This document shows, in pieces, positions 11,120 through 24,228 of a DNA stretch of 64,000 bases. The DNA is from Acanthochromis polyacanthus (Eukaryota > Chordata > Actinopteri > Pomacentridae), in the NCBI RefSeq assembly GCF_021347895.1, contig NC_067120.1, positions 26,802,724 to 26,866,723 of the forward strand. The letters run 5' to 3'. Position 1 is the stretch's first letter. Every line of letters starts with the position of its first letter. The position numbers and the translations under genes were made by a program. A model generated the notes under the pieces. It did no database searches. It saw only the letters and a list, made by a program, of their open reading frames with translations, and was not told the origin of the DNA.

Positions 11120-11299
11120 TTGGTCCTTCTGCTGGAAATGAAAGATCAGCCGTTTCCAGCTAGAATAGTCATTTACCACATTAACAATGTCTAGACTGTA
11201 TTTCTTATTAATTTAATGTCATCTACATTCAAAAAAACTGCTTTTCTTTCAAAAATAAGGACATTTCTGAGTGACCCCAAACTTTTGTGGAGTAGTGTA
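11120..11299. mobile_element. Tc1/mariner-type MITE, 3' half
   Basis: The segment carries gatcagccgtttccagctag, accacattaacaatgtctag and a terminal gagtgaccccaaacttttgt. It is the same family as 722-979 and 6750-7079, with the left half missing. Confidence 0.7.
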
Positions 11300-11929
11300 A
11301 GTGGATGAAAAGTCATTAATGCCAGTGATATCCCGAGTCCCGAACAGCTGAGAATAAAACCGCTGCATTAAAAGTCACATTAGGAAACAATTACAAGAAT
11401 TTCTCTTCATAAAACAAGATTCAGAGGTTGGACTGAGAGATGGCATGGAGCTCTGCTGTTACCTGTTTGTTTCAGTTTTAGTGAGACTTTTATTTTAACT
11501 TGATCAACAGTTTATGAAACGGTCGCTATCTCATATTTGTTAGACAAAGCAGTGAAGGAAATAATAGATCCAATTGATTTTGCTTTCCATGAAACAATAG
11601 ATGCCCAACCTGTTGTCCGCATGAGTTCACAGCCTAAGCCCCAGAGGCTTGTGGGATCTTGAATATGGGATTACCGCCAAACACACTGAAGACCTGGGTT
11701 AGCGAACACAATAGCACATGTAACCTGGCTATATTTAAGACCAGCAGGCCAGATGTTACGCACATGCCCCCAATGTGCTCCTGCAGACAGGACTGCAAAG
11801 CGTCTGAAAGCAGGTCACACCTAGATATAAAAACAGTGTGTGCTGTTAGTAGAGTTTGACCTATCAATGTGTGCTGCCAACATAGCTGACAGGTGAGAAC
11901 TTTTCATCTGCATGCATACAAATATTTCC
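11300..11929. other. Intergenic, nothing recognised
   Basis: Short overlapping open frames on both strands (11634-11867) show no recognisable motif. Confidence 0.4.
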
Positions 11930-12293
11930 ATCCATTCATTCTCTATACACCGCTTTATCCTCACTAGGGTCGCGGGGGGGTGCTGGAGCCTATCCCAGCT
12001 GACTCGGGTGAAGGCCGGGGACACCCTGGACAGGTCGCCAGTCTGTCGCAGGGCTACATATACAGACAAACAATCGCACTCACATTCACACCTACGGGTA
12101 ATTTAGAGTAACCAATTAACCTCAACATATTTTTGGACTGTGGGAGGAAGCCGGAGTACCCGGAGAAAACCCACGCATGCACAGGGAGAACATGCAAACT
12201 CCGTGCAGAAAGATCTCGGGCTCAGGCCAGGACTCGAACCGGGGATCTTGTTGCTGCAAGGCGAAAGTACTAACCACTACTCCACTGTACAGC
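11930..12293 (-). mobile_element. tRNA-derived SINE with LINE-type tail
   Basis: Read on the minus strand from about 12293, the head has a Pol III A-box-like tagtggttagtac and a B box ggttcgagtcc. The body follows (gcatgttctccctgtgcatg, gactgtgg-family text), and the tail is ggctccagcacccccccgcg then gaatgaatggatgg. The tail resembles the end of the LINE at 24229-28033, as expected if that LINE type mobilises it. Confidence 0.75.
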
Positions 12294-12339
12294 CGTGAAG
12301 TTAATATGAACCAGTAAAATATATGTTAATGCCTCAGCC

Positions 12340-12476
12340 AATCACGGGGTGTGTTGTGAGCATGTGAGGACATAGAAACAGGAAGCGATGCCTGTAATGT
12401 GTGCTACAGAAGTTCTAGTAAAGTGTTGAACAAAAGCCGCTCTCTACCTCATTATTCAGAGATAATAAGGTAACAT
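12340..12476 (+). mobile_element. LTR 3' portion of a Gypsy-type retrotransposon
   Basis: The segment aatcacggggtgtgttgtga through aagttctagtaaagtgttga recurs at 14066-14161. It is followed by ggtaaca and then tggtgtcagaatg, a primer-binding-site-like sequence, and a gag frame. This is the 5' LTR side of the element. Confidence 0.6.
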
Positions 12477-12675
12477 GGTGTCAGAATGAAACTGTACTAA
12501 GTCCGGAGAAGGACATGCCTCCATGGGTGAAGTCGGGAGTGAGGCGGTCTGGAAAACCGAGAGACGAGACTAGCGCTAGCGGCTAAAGCTAACAGTGACA
12601 CAGGGAGCCTGACAGAGAGAAGAGGGCTTCCCAGCGGGAAAAGTGCGTCGGAAGAGACGTAATACATAACGGAGG

Positions 12676-12972
12676 ATGCCAGACACCCCTCCACCCCCAG
12701 CAGGCAGCGTCCAGCTGACTCCACCCGGTAACTTTGACTTCAGTAATGCTAATGAATGGCCGAAGTGGATCAGATGTTTTGAGAGATTCAGAATCGCATC
12801 AGGCTTGGATAAACAGTCAGAAGAGTATCAAGTTAACACGTTGATGTACACTTTGGGAGACGAAGCTGAAGATATTTTGAGTGTCTTGCCACTGAGTAAT
12901 GAACAGAAGAAAGTATATTCTGCTGTAAAACAAGCTTTTGAGAACCACTTTGTGAGCAAGAAAAACGTAATT
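12676..12972 (+). pseudogene. Gypsy-type retrotransposon gag fragment
   Basis: The frame starts MPDTPPPPAGSVQLTPPGNF and continues FSNANEWPKWIRCFERFRIA, NTLMYTLGDEAEDILSVLPL and VKQAFENHFVSKKNVI. The W-x-x-W-x-x-x-F-E-x-F arrangement and EAEDI block are typical of Gypsy/Ty3 gag capsid. The frame is broken at about 12973 by GC-rich LINE-type sequence. No protease or polymerase follows. Confidence 0.7.
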
Positions 12973-13962
12973 CTGTGGCTCACTCGGTGCCTCGGCACGG
13001 GGGGCTGCCTCTGGGTTGCCGCTCTGTGCGGGTGGTCCGGCCCCCCCTTGGTCACCCAGACGGTGGTCTCCGGCTCATCCCTCGGCCCTGACTCTTCTGG
13101 GCATGCGGGGCTTAGGCTCGACCCCACCACCGCATGCCCACATTCCGCCCCGCCTGGCCTTGCTGCGGCCGTATCGTGGGCCCCCTTCCCTGGGGGGCCC
13201 TGGTCCTGGGGGATTGGGCTCCTGGAGGGGCTGGGGGCCCCTGGCCTGCCGTGGGGGGGTGGGGCCCCAGCCCACACCACCCCTACCCCCAGGTAGGGGT
13301 GGTGTGGGGCCGGGGGGATGGTTGGTTCGTGGGGGCGGGTGCTGTCTGCGGGGGGCCTCCTCCCCGGACCACCCGGTGTTGTCCTGGGTGCCCTTGGGGG
13401 AGACGGATCGGTGCCTCTTGGGGTCCTGGGGCTGTTCCTGGGTCCGGCAGCTTTGGGGTGCCGTGTGGTGGGTCTTGGGTGCCCCGCTGGCTCGGGAAGG
13501 ACCCCTTGCTGTGGTCACCCGAGATATGGGCAGATACTTGGGTATTCGGTGATTAACCCACATGCATGCCGACAGATACTCAAGCTCCTGTCGAGACTTA
13601 CTCTAGAAGTGATTGGTTCAGTCAGAACATGCTGAGTTGGGCATCCTCACACACTTTTTACATCATGTGATGCATGCTCCCTCCTTTTCTCATCCCTATG
13701 GGCCTACAACCTCCCCACTATCAAGACCCCACATCTCTGGTGTCCCTGGTTTTCTTACAGCCTTTATTTCCTGTACGGATTTAGCTTAGCGTAGCACTTG
13801 GACTGCTACCCACAATTAATAACAATACCTGTTTGTCATCCTCCCCGTCTTTCTTGTTTCGTCCTTTCTGTCACTATTTCCCCTTCTTTCACACTGTGGT
13901 GTATCACAGCCCTCCCCTGCAGCTCACATCAGGGGTTTAATAAAGTTTGATTTGATGGAGTA
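12973..13962 (+). mobile_element. GC-rich LINE 3' UTR (L1-like, 5'-truncated)
   Basis: An abrupt GC-rich block (12973-13550) with long C and G runs is followed by unique text. It ends in gtggtgtatcacagccctcc and ggggtttaataaagtttgat. It resembles the 3' UTR of the L1 copy at 36311-39251, which is also GC-rich and ends in a cacagccctc-containing tail with AATAAA. The large open frames inside are composition artefacts. Confidence 0.5.
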
Positions 13963-14161
13963 GCCTGAAGGGAGGGCCGGTGAAGGTCACTGGCAGTGAT
14001 TCACATTTAATATTTCTCACTGCAAAGATAAAAATGCATAGATCTTTTCGATGCTGTCATCGGATACAATCACGGGGTGTGTTGTGAGCATGTGAGGACA
14101 TAGAAACAGGAAGTGATGCCTGTAATGTGTGCTACAGAAGTTCTAGTAAAGTGTTGAACAT
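13963..14161 (+). mobile_element. Second LTR copy of the Gypsy-type element, truncated
   Basis: Positions 14066-14161 repeat 12340-12433 almost exactly, including the gaggacatagaaacaggaag motif. The copy stops at gttgaac, where the 5' end of an L1-group LINE begins. Confidence 0.6.
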
Positions 14162-14266
14162 CGGCCAAGATGGCGTCGAGGCGGTAGGCTGGGTGACGGA
14201 GCTGCTCCCGAACTTTACTTAAAAAAAAAAGAAGGCATCTTTCATTCCAACTGAAGATCCGCAGTC

Positions 14267-15046
14267 ATGTCAAATAACCCCTTGACCAAACGCAAAGGTG
14301 AAAATCGACCGCCAGAGACCCCCACTAACTCTCCAAACTCCAAAAAAGGTAAAATGGAGCAGGATACGGCAGATAGCATAGTGGCTATGCTAAAGCTAGC
14401 AATTGAAGAGCAAGGAGCTACTATCGGAAAAGCCATTGACGAGCTGAGAAAGTCTGTCGAGTTTCTATCTGCAGAAGTACAAGACATGAAGAGTACAGTT
14501 TAAAAAAACCGAAGTAAGAGTTGATAAAGCAGAAGAAAAGATCCAAATGCTTGAAAATCAAGTAGCAGAATTGGTGCGCTACAAGCGGAGATGGAATCTA
14601 CATCTTCGCGGGCTCCCAGAGAGAGATGGAGAAGATGTGAGGAGCGCGGTGATAGACATTTGTAAAAACATTGCCCTGGGATACAAGGAGAAATTTGCGG
14701 AGGTGATTGACTCGGTGCACAGGCTTGGCAGACCGAACCCAGCCAGATTCCAAGCGAGAGACATTCATTTCATTTCATTTATTTATTTATCAGGACAGTG
14801 TACAGTGACATTAAGCTCAAGAGCAAAGATGTTTGTACCAGACTGCAACATTATCATGCAGTTCTCCATGAGGCACTTTCGCGACGCCATTTGGAAGATG
14901 TCAAAGAACCACGACTACTTGAAACAGCGAAACCTGCGCTTCAAGGAGGACCTGACGCCGGTGGACCGCGAAAAATGAATTCGCCTGTGGCCCCTCATTC
15001 AAAAAGCCCGGGAGGAGAAGAAAATGGCGTTTTTTGTCGGGGGTAA
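14267..15046 (+). pseudogene. L1-group ORF1, broken
   Basis: ORF1 is the RNA-binding chaperone of L1-type LINEs. The N terminus MSNNPLTKRKGENRPPETPT is followed by a coiled-coil region (AIEEQGATIGKAIDELRKSV). An A-run indel near 14504 ends the frame. The RRM part resumes from 14547 with RRWNLHLRGLPERDGEDV and EVIDSVHRLGRPNPARFQ. About 75 bp of foreign sequence (from about 14768, tcatttcatttatttattta) interrupts it. It then continues FRDAIWKMSKNHDYLKQRNL and, in another frame, AFFVGGKAFIDNKEIF. It is not functional. Confidence 0.75.
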
Positions 15047-15239
15047 AGCTTTCATTGACAACAAGGAAATATTCTGACTTTGATATCCAAGTTTGACATT
15101 GACTGTTCTGTTTCTGATATCAAAGTCTAATTTAACTATTCTGATGCTGATGACCAAGTTTCATCGGGTTAAGCTCTGCCTTCTTGTGTTACTCTTTTAA
15201 AGTTAAGGAAGGTAATTGACTGTTATTGCTGTTTATTGA

Positions 15240-15952
15240 ACATTTCAGTTTTAAAGTTTGTTTCTATTAATGCTCGAGGCTTGAGAGACATTACAAAACG
15301 TAAGGCTTTTTTTCTGTATATTAAAAACTTTGATGCGGACTTCAGTTTGATCCAGGAATCCCACTCATCTGATGAAGATCATAACTTCTGGAAATCCCAA
15401 TGGGGAGAGGACATTTGGATGTCACATGGTAACCACCACTCAGCAGGAACTCTCACTTTGAAACACAAGTTTGATGGAAAGGTAATTTTTACACAGATAG
15501 ACTTAAATGGACATTACACTATACTGGTTTTCTCTCATCATAACCAGATATTTCTTTTGGGCAATGTGTATGGTTTTACAAGTGCTAGGGAAAACAAAGA
15601 ACTATTTCAAGAACTAAATACAAAGATTGAAGGCACTATAGGAAGGTTCCCAAATGTGAAGTTGATATTGGGAGGTGATTTCAACTGTATGTGTAATGAT
15701 GAAATTGACAGGTATCCCAACAAACAAAAGGTAAATGACTATTTGAATGACTTTATGATTGAAAGAGGTCTGGTGGATATATGGATAACTAACAATCCTA
15801 ATAGCAGGGAATACACCTGGAAAAATAGAGCTGGCACGCTACAATCTAGAATAGACTTCTGGCTAATTTCTGAATGTTTCACCAATTTGAATTGCAAATC
15901 TGAAATTATTCCAACTCCGTTGACAGACCACAAAACTATTTTGTTAACTTAA
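15240..15952 (+). pseudogene. L1-group ORF2 endonuclease domain
   Basis: The AP-endonuclease-type domain nicks target DNA in L1 transposition. Visible blocks are FVSINARGLRD, DFSLIQESHSS, LILGGDFNCM, SRIDFWLIS and PLTDHKTI; these include the Q/E, GDFN, DxW-like and catalytic DH positions. The frame ends at 15950-15952 and no good ATG is left at its start. The domain itself is nearly complete. Confidence 0.8.
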
Positions 15953-16099
15953 GTTAACATCACAAGTATCACAAAATAATGAACCAAGAAGGTGTCCATC
16001 TTACTGGAAACTCAACAACTCTCTTTTATGCAATGAACCACTAGGTGAAATAGTAAAAAATAAAATATTTGATTATTTTAAATTAGCAGAGAATGAAGG

Positions 16100-18141
16100 C
16101 CAATTTCAAAAATACTGGGAGTTATTAAAATATGAATTAAGAAAATTATTTATGGAAACGGGGCAAGACTCAAAAAAGAAAAGAAAAAAGAGGAAACTGA
16201 TCTGAATTTCCGATCTAATCTCCCTTTCGTCTATTCTTCCAGAAAATCTATCTGATACCCAACAAGCTCAGCTGTTAACACTTCAACTAAATTTAGATAA
16301 ACTTTATATCTATAAAGCAAAAGGAGCCTTTATACGCTCAAAAGCAAAATGGTTAGAAGAAGGTGAACAAAATTCAAGCTATTTTTTCAAGCTAGAAAAA
16401 CAACGACAATCCAAAAATAGTGTTCACAGACTCTCCATTGATAATGTTATTGTAGATAATCCCAGAGATATTTCAACTTTTTGTGCGGAGTTTTTAAAAA
16501 AAGTTTACAAATCCAATCTCTCATTGGTGCATATGAAGAATTTTTTGAACACATAAATAATGTAAAAACTATAGGTGAACCTAATCGAATTATCTGTGAT
16601 TCTCCAATTACACCCAATGAGATCTCCAATGCTATACTGAAGCTTAAATTGAACAAGTCCCCTGGTACAGATGGGTTACAAAACGTTTTCAACACAGCTT
16701 GCTCCTTTTTTGTTTCATGCTATTTCAGAAAGTATTAATAAGGAACAGCTCCCACCTTCATTATGTCAAGGCCTGATTACCTTAATTCCAAAACCACATA
16801 AAGATACTCTCATATTAGATAACTGGCGCCCTATTACTTTTCTTAACAATGACTACAAAATTTTTTGCGCTTTGTCTTGCAACTAAATTTAAAAAAAGTA
16901 CTCCATGATGTAATCGAGGAATCTCAGAATGGTTTTATGACTGGTAGATACATAATTGATAATATAAGATTAGTACTTGACTTATTAGATTACTCAGATT
17001 TTATTTCAGAAAGTAATTTTATTTTATTTTTAGATTTCCAAAAAGCATTTGATTCAGTAGAGCATGATTTTCTTTTCAAAACATTAGATCTTTTTGAGTT
17101 TGGTGAACATTTTAAGAAATCAGTTCGTACTTTATACAGTGCTGCCAACAGCTCGATCAAATTACCACATGGAACCACTAGTCGATTCATTGTTGAGCGT
17201 GGTATACGCCAAGGGTGTCTGTTAAGTGCCTTTTTGTTCCTATTACCAATGCAAATTTTAGCTTACTATATTAAAAAATAGCTGTTTAGAAGGTATTACT
17301 ATTGCTGGCAGAGAAATACAGCTAAGTCAGCTTGCTGACGACACCACACTCCTTCTACAAGATGCTACTCAAATAGACAGTGCCATTAAACTGTGAGATA
17401 CTTTTTCATCAGCCTCCGGCCTCAAACTCAATATTTCTAAATGTGAATTATTTCCTATTAAATACTGCCGTGATCTAGAAATATCAGGGATCCCAGTGAA
17501 ACATAAAGTGAAATACCTGGGAGTCATAATAACAAAAGATGAAAACAAAAGACAAAACAAAAATTTTAATCCCCGTGTCCAATTAATACAAAAAAGTTAA
17601 ATACGTGGACCCAGAGAGATTTCTCAATTTCTGGTGGAGTATTACTTTCCAAAGCAGAAGGACTCTGGAGTCTGGTTTATGCTAGCTCTGCACTTGATGT
17701 TTCAAATGACACAAATACGCAAGTAGATAAACTGTTATTCAATTTTATTTGGAAGAAAAAGTCACACCTTATCAAAAAAAAGCGTGATGATTAATAAATT
17801 GTCTGCTGGTGGATTTAATGCTATAGATTTTAATACCCTACATTCTTCTTTCAAAATTAAATGGATAAAAAGGTATTTGCAAAAACCAAACTCTTTATGG
17901 AACTTTATCTCTACACATGTATTTGAGGCAATAGGCGGTTTAAACTTTTTACTAAATTACAACTATAAAATTGAAAAACTTCCAGTCAAACTGTCTAATT
18001 TTCACAAACAGTTATTACTATCTTGGTCTCTAGTTCATAAGCACAATTTTTCCCCTCACAAATATTGTATTTGGAACAATCAGAACTTATGTTTTAAACA
18101 CAAATCACTTTTCTTACAGAAATGGATTGACAATGGTATCA
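16100..18141 (+). pseudogene. L1-group ORF2 reverse transcriptase and C-terminal part, frameshifted
   Basis: Pieces in several frames include LKLNKSPGTDGL, LITLIPKPHKDT, NWRPITFLNNDYKI, ESQNGFMTGRYIIDNIRL, LFLDFQKAFDSVEHDF, ERGIRQGCLLSAFLF and LADDTTLLLQD. These are RT motifs 1-5 in order; the catalytic FADD is LADD here. The C-terminal part runs 17784-18141 (AGGFNAIDFNTLHSSFKIKW, FHKQLLLSWSLVHKHNFSP). Multiple frameshifts and stops are present. Confidence 0.8.
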
Positions 18142-18143
18142 TA

Positions 18144-19985
<1,842 letters not shown>

Positions 19986-19987
19986 TA

Positions 19988-20572
19988 TATATATATTTAT
20001 ATTAAAAAAAAACATCCCTAATTTTTTGTAGTCTGCAGTTAGCTGCTCTCTGGGGATTAAATCATTGTTGTCACTGTACTTCAGACACTTATGAAGAGTA
20101 GCTGAAAATATTTTTTGGGAATCACTTGTTCTCTATGCCATTTCTTTAGTTTCCTCTGTTCCTTTGTGAGTCCAATTTCTTGCACCGTAGATTTAGAAAT
20201 AATTAATAATTAAAATAATTAAACATTAACATTAAAATAATTAAACTTTTTTTTCTCAGCAGTAAATGTGTGCAACCTTTTGTCTCACAAAATCAAAAAT
20301 AAGGATGACATTCTACAAATCATTGATAACACTAATTCTTCCCAAATAACATGGCTATTAGTAATAGTAAAGCTAAACTTCAACCAAAACTACAAAAAAA
20401 ATTTATCAAAAAGAAATTGGGGTTAATGTGTGTGTTCAAACAAATGGTTTAAGTAGAAATATTTAAAATTTTTGCATGCTGTGCTAGGATAATAAAGATT
20501 AATTTGTTTTAGGATTTGCAGACAACAGCATAGTAGTAAATTGCTGTCATACTTTTTGTACTCAATTTGTAG
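19988..20572. other. Intergenic, nothing recognised
   Basis: The sequence is AT-rich downstream of Tc1 copy A. No L1 continuation was recognised. Confidence 0.4.
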
Positions 20573-21674
20573 GTGATCTTACTCAAAAAGGCTTTGATGC
20601 AAAAGTTAAGAAACTCCTGGCAGCCGACAAATCAGGTATGCTTGACTAATGATAGCTGTTGTTAAGCTTGTTAAATTATTTCATTCTAGAATTAATGATA
20701 TGGTTAGAATATGTCAGGGTAATTCAACACCCAACAAAACCCCATTAAGAAAGGCATAAAAAATCACTGTGAAAACACTTATTTCAGTCTATTGCCATGT
20801 TTATATTGCAGATGACAACAACTTGGATGGTGCCAAGGCATTTTTAAGTAAGCAGAGCCAATATTACAGCCAGTTGTGAGATCTTGTAAGTGCATTTGCA
20901 CTTACAAATAATGATAATCCTACTACAACTTCCAGCCTAAATGTATTTATCCATTACAGGTGCAGCAGAAGCCTTTAGCAAAGCTAAAAAGCTAACCCAA
21001 GCTCAGGTAAAGAAGAGACAGTTTCCACTCTGCAAAAAGGGAGTTGACTCTAGAAAGTCTCAGATGAAGGTTTGTGAACAGATAGGCAAAGCATGATTGC
21101 ATTATGTATCTATTGTGTACATACCTCTGTAAGAACCATTCTAATCATCCCCCCTCCCCTCCATGTTAGATAAAAATGGCTCCCATGGAGTGGAAGCCGA
21201 GAACCAAAACAAGGTCTGGAAGGTACCAAAAAATAATAATGGAAGAAGGTCCACCCCGCATCTTGCTGGAAGGCCATGAAACCTGGGATGACCTTGTAAA
21301 TATAGGAAAAGCCCATTTCTGGCCACAACAGGAGGAGGAAAGTCAGTTTACGCTTTGTTATTCTGATGGGACCAGGTGGAGTCGGGAGGACTTCCACAAA
21401 GAATACAAAACGGTTTCAGAGATTCCAAATCCTTGGAAAAGGACCCTCTATATTGGAAGGAGAGAACTGGGTTATTATTTAACCTGTAAAGTATCATTTT
21501 TATCTTTCTTGTCTATTTCAGTTTTGAACTCCATTTGTAAAGAAATATTTATACTTTTTTGCAGAGGTGAAATGTGTGGGAGAAGGCAGTTCTGTGTCAG
21601 GGCTCCCTCCTCACCCCCATCCTTCCCACCTGACATCCCCAAATACCCCTTTTCCCATCTGCTTCTCTCCCCCT

Positions 21675-21790
21675 CTCCTGTTCCTCTGCCCTGCCTGTCT
21701 CTCATCCACTCCTCTGCCCTGCCTGTCTCTCATCTGTTCCTCTGCCCTGCCTGGCCTGCCTATCTTCCATCTGCTCCTCTGTCCTGTCTT
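21675..21790 (+). repeat. Minisatellite, about 31-bp unit, CT-rich
   Basis: About three to four imperfect units of ctctgccctgcctgtctctc-atc lie within the solo LTR. Open frames over it are repeats, not genes. Confidence 0.6.
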
Positions 21791-22059
21791 TCCCCTACAG
21801 CTCGGTGCCTGAGTGGAGTCTAGCTTCTCCAGCTGACTCCACTCAGGCAATCAACTATCTCCACGTCTCCCGGGCAGCTGACAATCATCTTGCTAACGAC
21901 TCACCCCTACAATAAGTACCGGCTCAGCCTTCCGCTCCCTGCCAGAGTATTGAACAAGAACCACGCAGTTTAGTTCTCTCTCTAGCCTTTAACATTTTCT
22001 GTTTTGAGTTCTGCCGTTGTTTTCTCCTGCTTGTTCAGTTCAGCTGCCCGGGAACCCCC

Positions 22060-22270
22060 ACTCCTGCCTGGAACCCCCACTCCTGCCTGGACCCCCCACT
22101 CCTGCCTGGACCCCCCCACTCCTGCCTGGACCCCCCCACTCCTGCCTGGACCCCCCCCACTCCTGCCTGGACCCCCCCCACTCCTGCCTGGACCCCCCAC
22201 TCCTGCCTGGACCCCCCACTCCTGCCTGGACCCCCAGGCCCACTCCTGCCTGGACCCCCACTCCTGCCCG
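22060..22270 (+). repeat. Minisatellite, 18-20-bp unit ccccccactcctgcctgga
   Basis: About eleven tandem units differ mainly in the length of the C run. They encode apparent Pro-rich frames on one strand and Gly-rich frames on the other. It lies inside the LTR U3/R region. Confidence 0.85.
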
Positions 22271-22906
22271 GAACTCCCCGCTCCTACACCCTGGTTTTCC
22301 CCCACCTAGCCACCATTTTCACCCCAAACAATAAACCACTTGCATTCAGCCAGCCCTGGTAGTGTGGTTTTCTGCTCAGGTCCACCAGCTCAGCCCGTGA
22401 CAGTTCTGCTTCAAATTTGGGTATGTGTACGCATGCCTGCACTTGTACGTGTTTGCCACTGCTTGGTTACCATTTTTAGTTGAACATTCTTTTATTTTAC
22501 AGATGAAACCCCAGAAGCTGCTGTTTCAAATCAGGTAAAAAAAATATATATATATATATATTTGTGTCCTAACCTGGCTTTTTCCATCAGTACTATGGAG
22601 ATTGTTTTTTAATTGTTAAAAACTGTATGTTAATGACAGTATTCGCAAATCATTGAGGGACTCAGTGGTTTGTATGTGTTGGATTAATTAAAATGTTAAC
22701 CTATGTACTACTTTACTTGCATTGCTGTGCTAATTTTATAACTTCATCATTTAATCAGCTTTTGCATCCAAAGGGACATGTTAAAGTCTTTCAAAAATGT
22801 CTCATACCACTGTTTTGATGCCATGTCATAAGAATTTATTTAAATGACAAGACAACCCAAAACATTTCTGTCTTCTGCTGTTGTCGCAGAGGCATAAAAA
22901 GAACAT

Positions 22907-23347
22907 CTACGCACTCTCCACTCTTCTTTCTCTGATCAAGGATTTGTAGATTTCATTTGCATCTGCAAACGTACAGGGAATAGTAAAGTTCTTTCTGTTC
23001 ATATTGGTGGTAAATTCTTGGACCAGCTGAAGGTAAGCAGCAAGACAACCTTCCACTGTGTGCGGGAAATGACTGTTTTCCAGGATGACCTGACATATGT
23101 CCCTGAATTCTTTATTTGCCACCATCGATGGTTCGTCTTCTTGACTGATGAGTTCTTTGGCATGGTCTAGAAGATCTGCGTCAACACGGCAAAGCATATC
23201 AGCAAAGTCTGCAGTTGGAGAAAAGGGAACATTTTTCCTTAATGTTAAAATGAATCCAGTAATTTGAAAAAAGCTCTCAGCAAGCACATGAATATGTTTA
23301 CCAAGACCTACAATGTTTGAAGGTAAATGAAGACATTTCCTGGCCAT
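22907..23347 (-). CDS. Unidentified 146-residue open frame
   Basis: The frame begins MARKCLHLPSNIVGLGKHIH and contains ADFADMLCRVDADLLDHAKE and GCLAAYLQLVQEFTTNMNRK, ending RERRVESA. Composition looks like a soluble, mostly helical protein, and the frame is long for this AT-rich region. No family is recognised. No splice site is required, although the true start may be an upstream exon. It could be a terminal exon of a gene on the minus strand, or a transposon-derived fragment. Confidence 0.35.
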   Translation of the reverse strand: MARKCLHLPSNIVGLGKHIHVLAESFFQITGFILTLRKNVPFSPTADFADMLCRVDADLLDHAKELISQEDEPSMVANKEFRDICQVILENSHFPHTVEGCLAAYLQLVQEFTTNMNRKNFTIPCTFADANEIYKSLIRERRVESA

Positions 23348-23700
23348 TGATTAAAATATGGCATTTTGGTTTAAATAGTTTTACAGACTTAACAAGAATG
23401 AGCATCTAACAATGTATGTGACAACAAAAATTTAATCAAAGATTTTCCTCTGTAAAGGCCTAAAATTAAGAGGTGTAGTGTAGGGATAGAATTTCTTTTC
23501 CTGTGCCACTACAACAGCCTGGGCAACTTGTACTATATGAGTCTGAGTGTATTGTTTGATAAGAATTTGCATTGGTGGCATTCTTGGTCAGGTTTCCCTT
23601 GGAAAAAAAAAATGTTGATCTCACTGTGTATAACCTGGTAAAATAAAGGTTAAGTTTTTAAAAAATGACAAAAACCAAAAATTCAAAATGAATTTTCCTC
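23348..23700. other. Intergenic, nothing recognised
   Basis: The sequence is AT-rich. No supported feature was found. Confidence 0.4.
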
Positions 23701-23734
23701 TCAATTTCAGAGTTTTTTTTTTCTTTTTACAAAT

Positions 23735-24083
23735 TGTAGGACAAATATATACTTGATTACACACAGGTGGATTCTATTTATCATCACCAGTCATTTAGGA
23801 CAACATTGGATCATTCAGAGATCCTCACTGAACTTCTGGAGTGAGTTTGCTGCACTGAAAGTAAAGGGGCCGAATAATATTGCACACCCCACTTTTCAGT
23901 TTTTTATTTGTTAAAAAAGTATAAAATATCCAATAAATTTCATTCCACTTTATGATTGTGCCCCAATTGTTGTTGATTCTTGACAAAAAATTAAAATTTT
24001 ATATCTTTATGTTTGAAGCCTGAAATGTGGCGAAAGGTTGAAAAGTTCAAGGGGGCCGAATACTTTCGCAAGGCACTGTGTAT
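23735..24083 (-). mobile_element. Terminal fragment of Tc1-like family B
   Basis: It is the reverse complement of the left end of the element at 59344-60956. It runs from ttacacacaggtggattcta through actttcagtgcagcaaactc (complement) to the terminus aagggggccgaatactttcg-caaggcactgtg. The transposase is absent. Confidence 0.85.
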
Positions 24084-24228
24084 ATACACATATATGGCAT
24101 GCCGTTTAGGAAATTATATATTGAATGAAAGTCGATATATATATAATGAAAGTCGATATATATATAATGAAAGTTGATATATATTGAATGAAAGTCGATA
24201 TATATATAATGAAAGTTGATATATATAC
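24084..24228. repeat. AT-rich satellite, unit atatatataatgaaagtcg
   Basis: Five or more units of about 22-26 bp, built from a TA run plus aatgaaagtc/tga, begin after ggcatgccgtttaggaaatt. The same family occurs at 28034-28400, 32635-32775 and, inverted, 34830-34990. Confidence 0.8.

Larger units (their letters stand above)
14162..18141 (+). mobile_element. L1/Tx1-group LINE, degenerate, 5' complete
   Basis: The element starts aagatggcg, like L1 5' ends. ORF1 follows from 14267 and ORF2 from about 15240. Its 3' end is cut at 18142 by a Tc1 insertion. ORF2 has an endonuclease, then reverse-transcriptase pieces and a C-terminal segment in shifting frames. Confidence 0.8.
21595..22402 (+). mobile_element. 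Solo LTR inserted in an exon
   Basis: The LTR starts tgtcagggctccc, ends gcccgtgaca and is flanked by the direct repeat gttctg (21589-21594 and 22403-22408). It has a polyadenylation signal (aataaacc near 22330). The end tccaccagctcagcccgtga is typical of fish Gypsy-type LTRs. Two minisatellites lie inside. No internal region is present, so it is a solo LTR of 808 bp. Confidence 0.8.
20573..22534 (+). pseudogene. Unidentified multi-exon gene fragment, one exon split by a solo LTR
   Basis: Six exons with GT-AG borders and matching phases can be chained: 20573-20635, 20812-20847, 20960-21069, 21170-21490, 21567-21594 joined to 22409-22420 across the LTR, and 22503-22534. The joined frame has no stop and reads DLTQKGFDAKVKKLLAADKS, EAFSKAKKLTQAQVKKR, RILLEGHETWDDLVNIGKAH, TLCYSDGTRWSREDFHKEY and NPWKRTLYIGRRELGYYLTC. 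The DGTRW...PWKRTLYI stretch recalls a SAND-like or ubiquitin-like fold, but this is weak. Neither a start nor a polyadenylation site was found. The gene is not identified. The exon chain is strong evidence of an old gene; the LTR makes this copy defective unless it is spliced around. Confidence 0.6.

Noticed and set aside
11930..12293. A tRNA gene
   Set aside because: A- and B-box-like motifs are present, but the head does not fold into a clean tRNA and is fused to a SINE body and LINE-type tail.
13016..13635. Several long overlapping frames on both strands
   Set aside because: They lie in a GC-rich LINE 3' UTR where stops are rare. The predicted proteins are Gly/Pro/Trp-rich without motifs, and all frames are equally open.
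22060..22270. CRISPR-like array
   Set aside because: Units are contiguous 18-20-bp repeats without spacers in a eukaryotic LTR; it is a minisatellite.
22004..22334. Pro-rich and Gly-rich repeat proteins
   Set aside because: They are translations of the 18-20-bp minisatellite inside the solo LTR.
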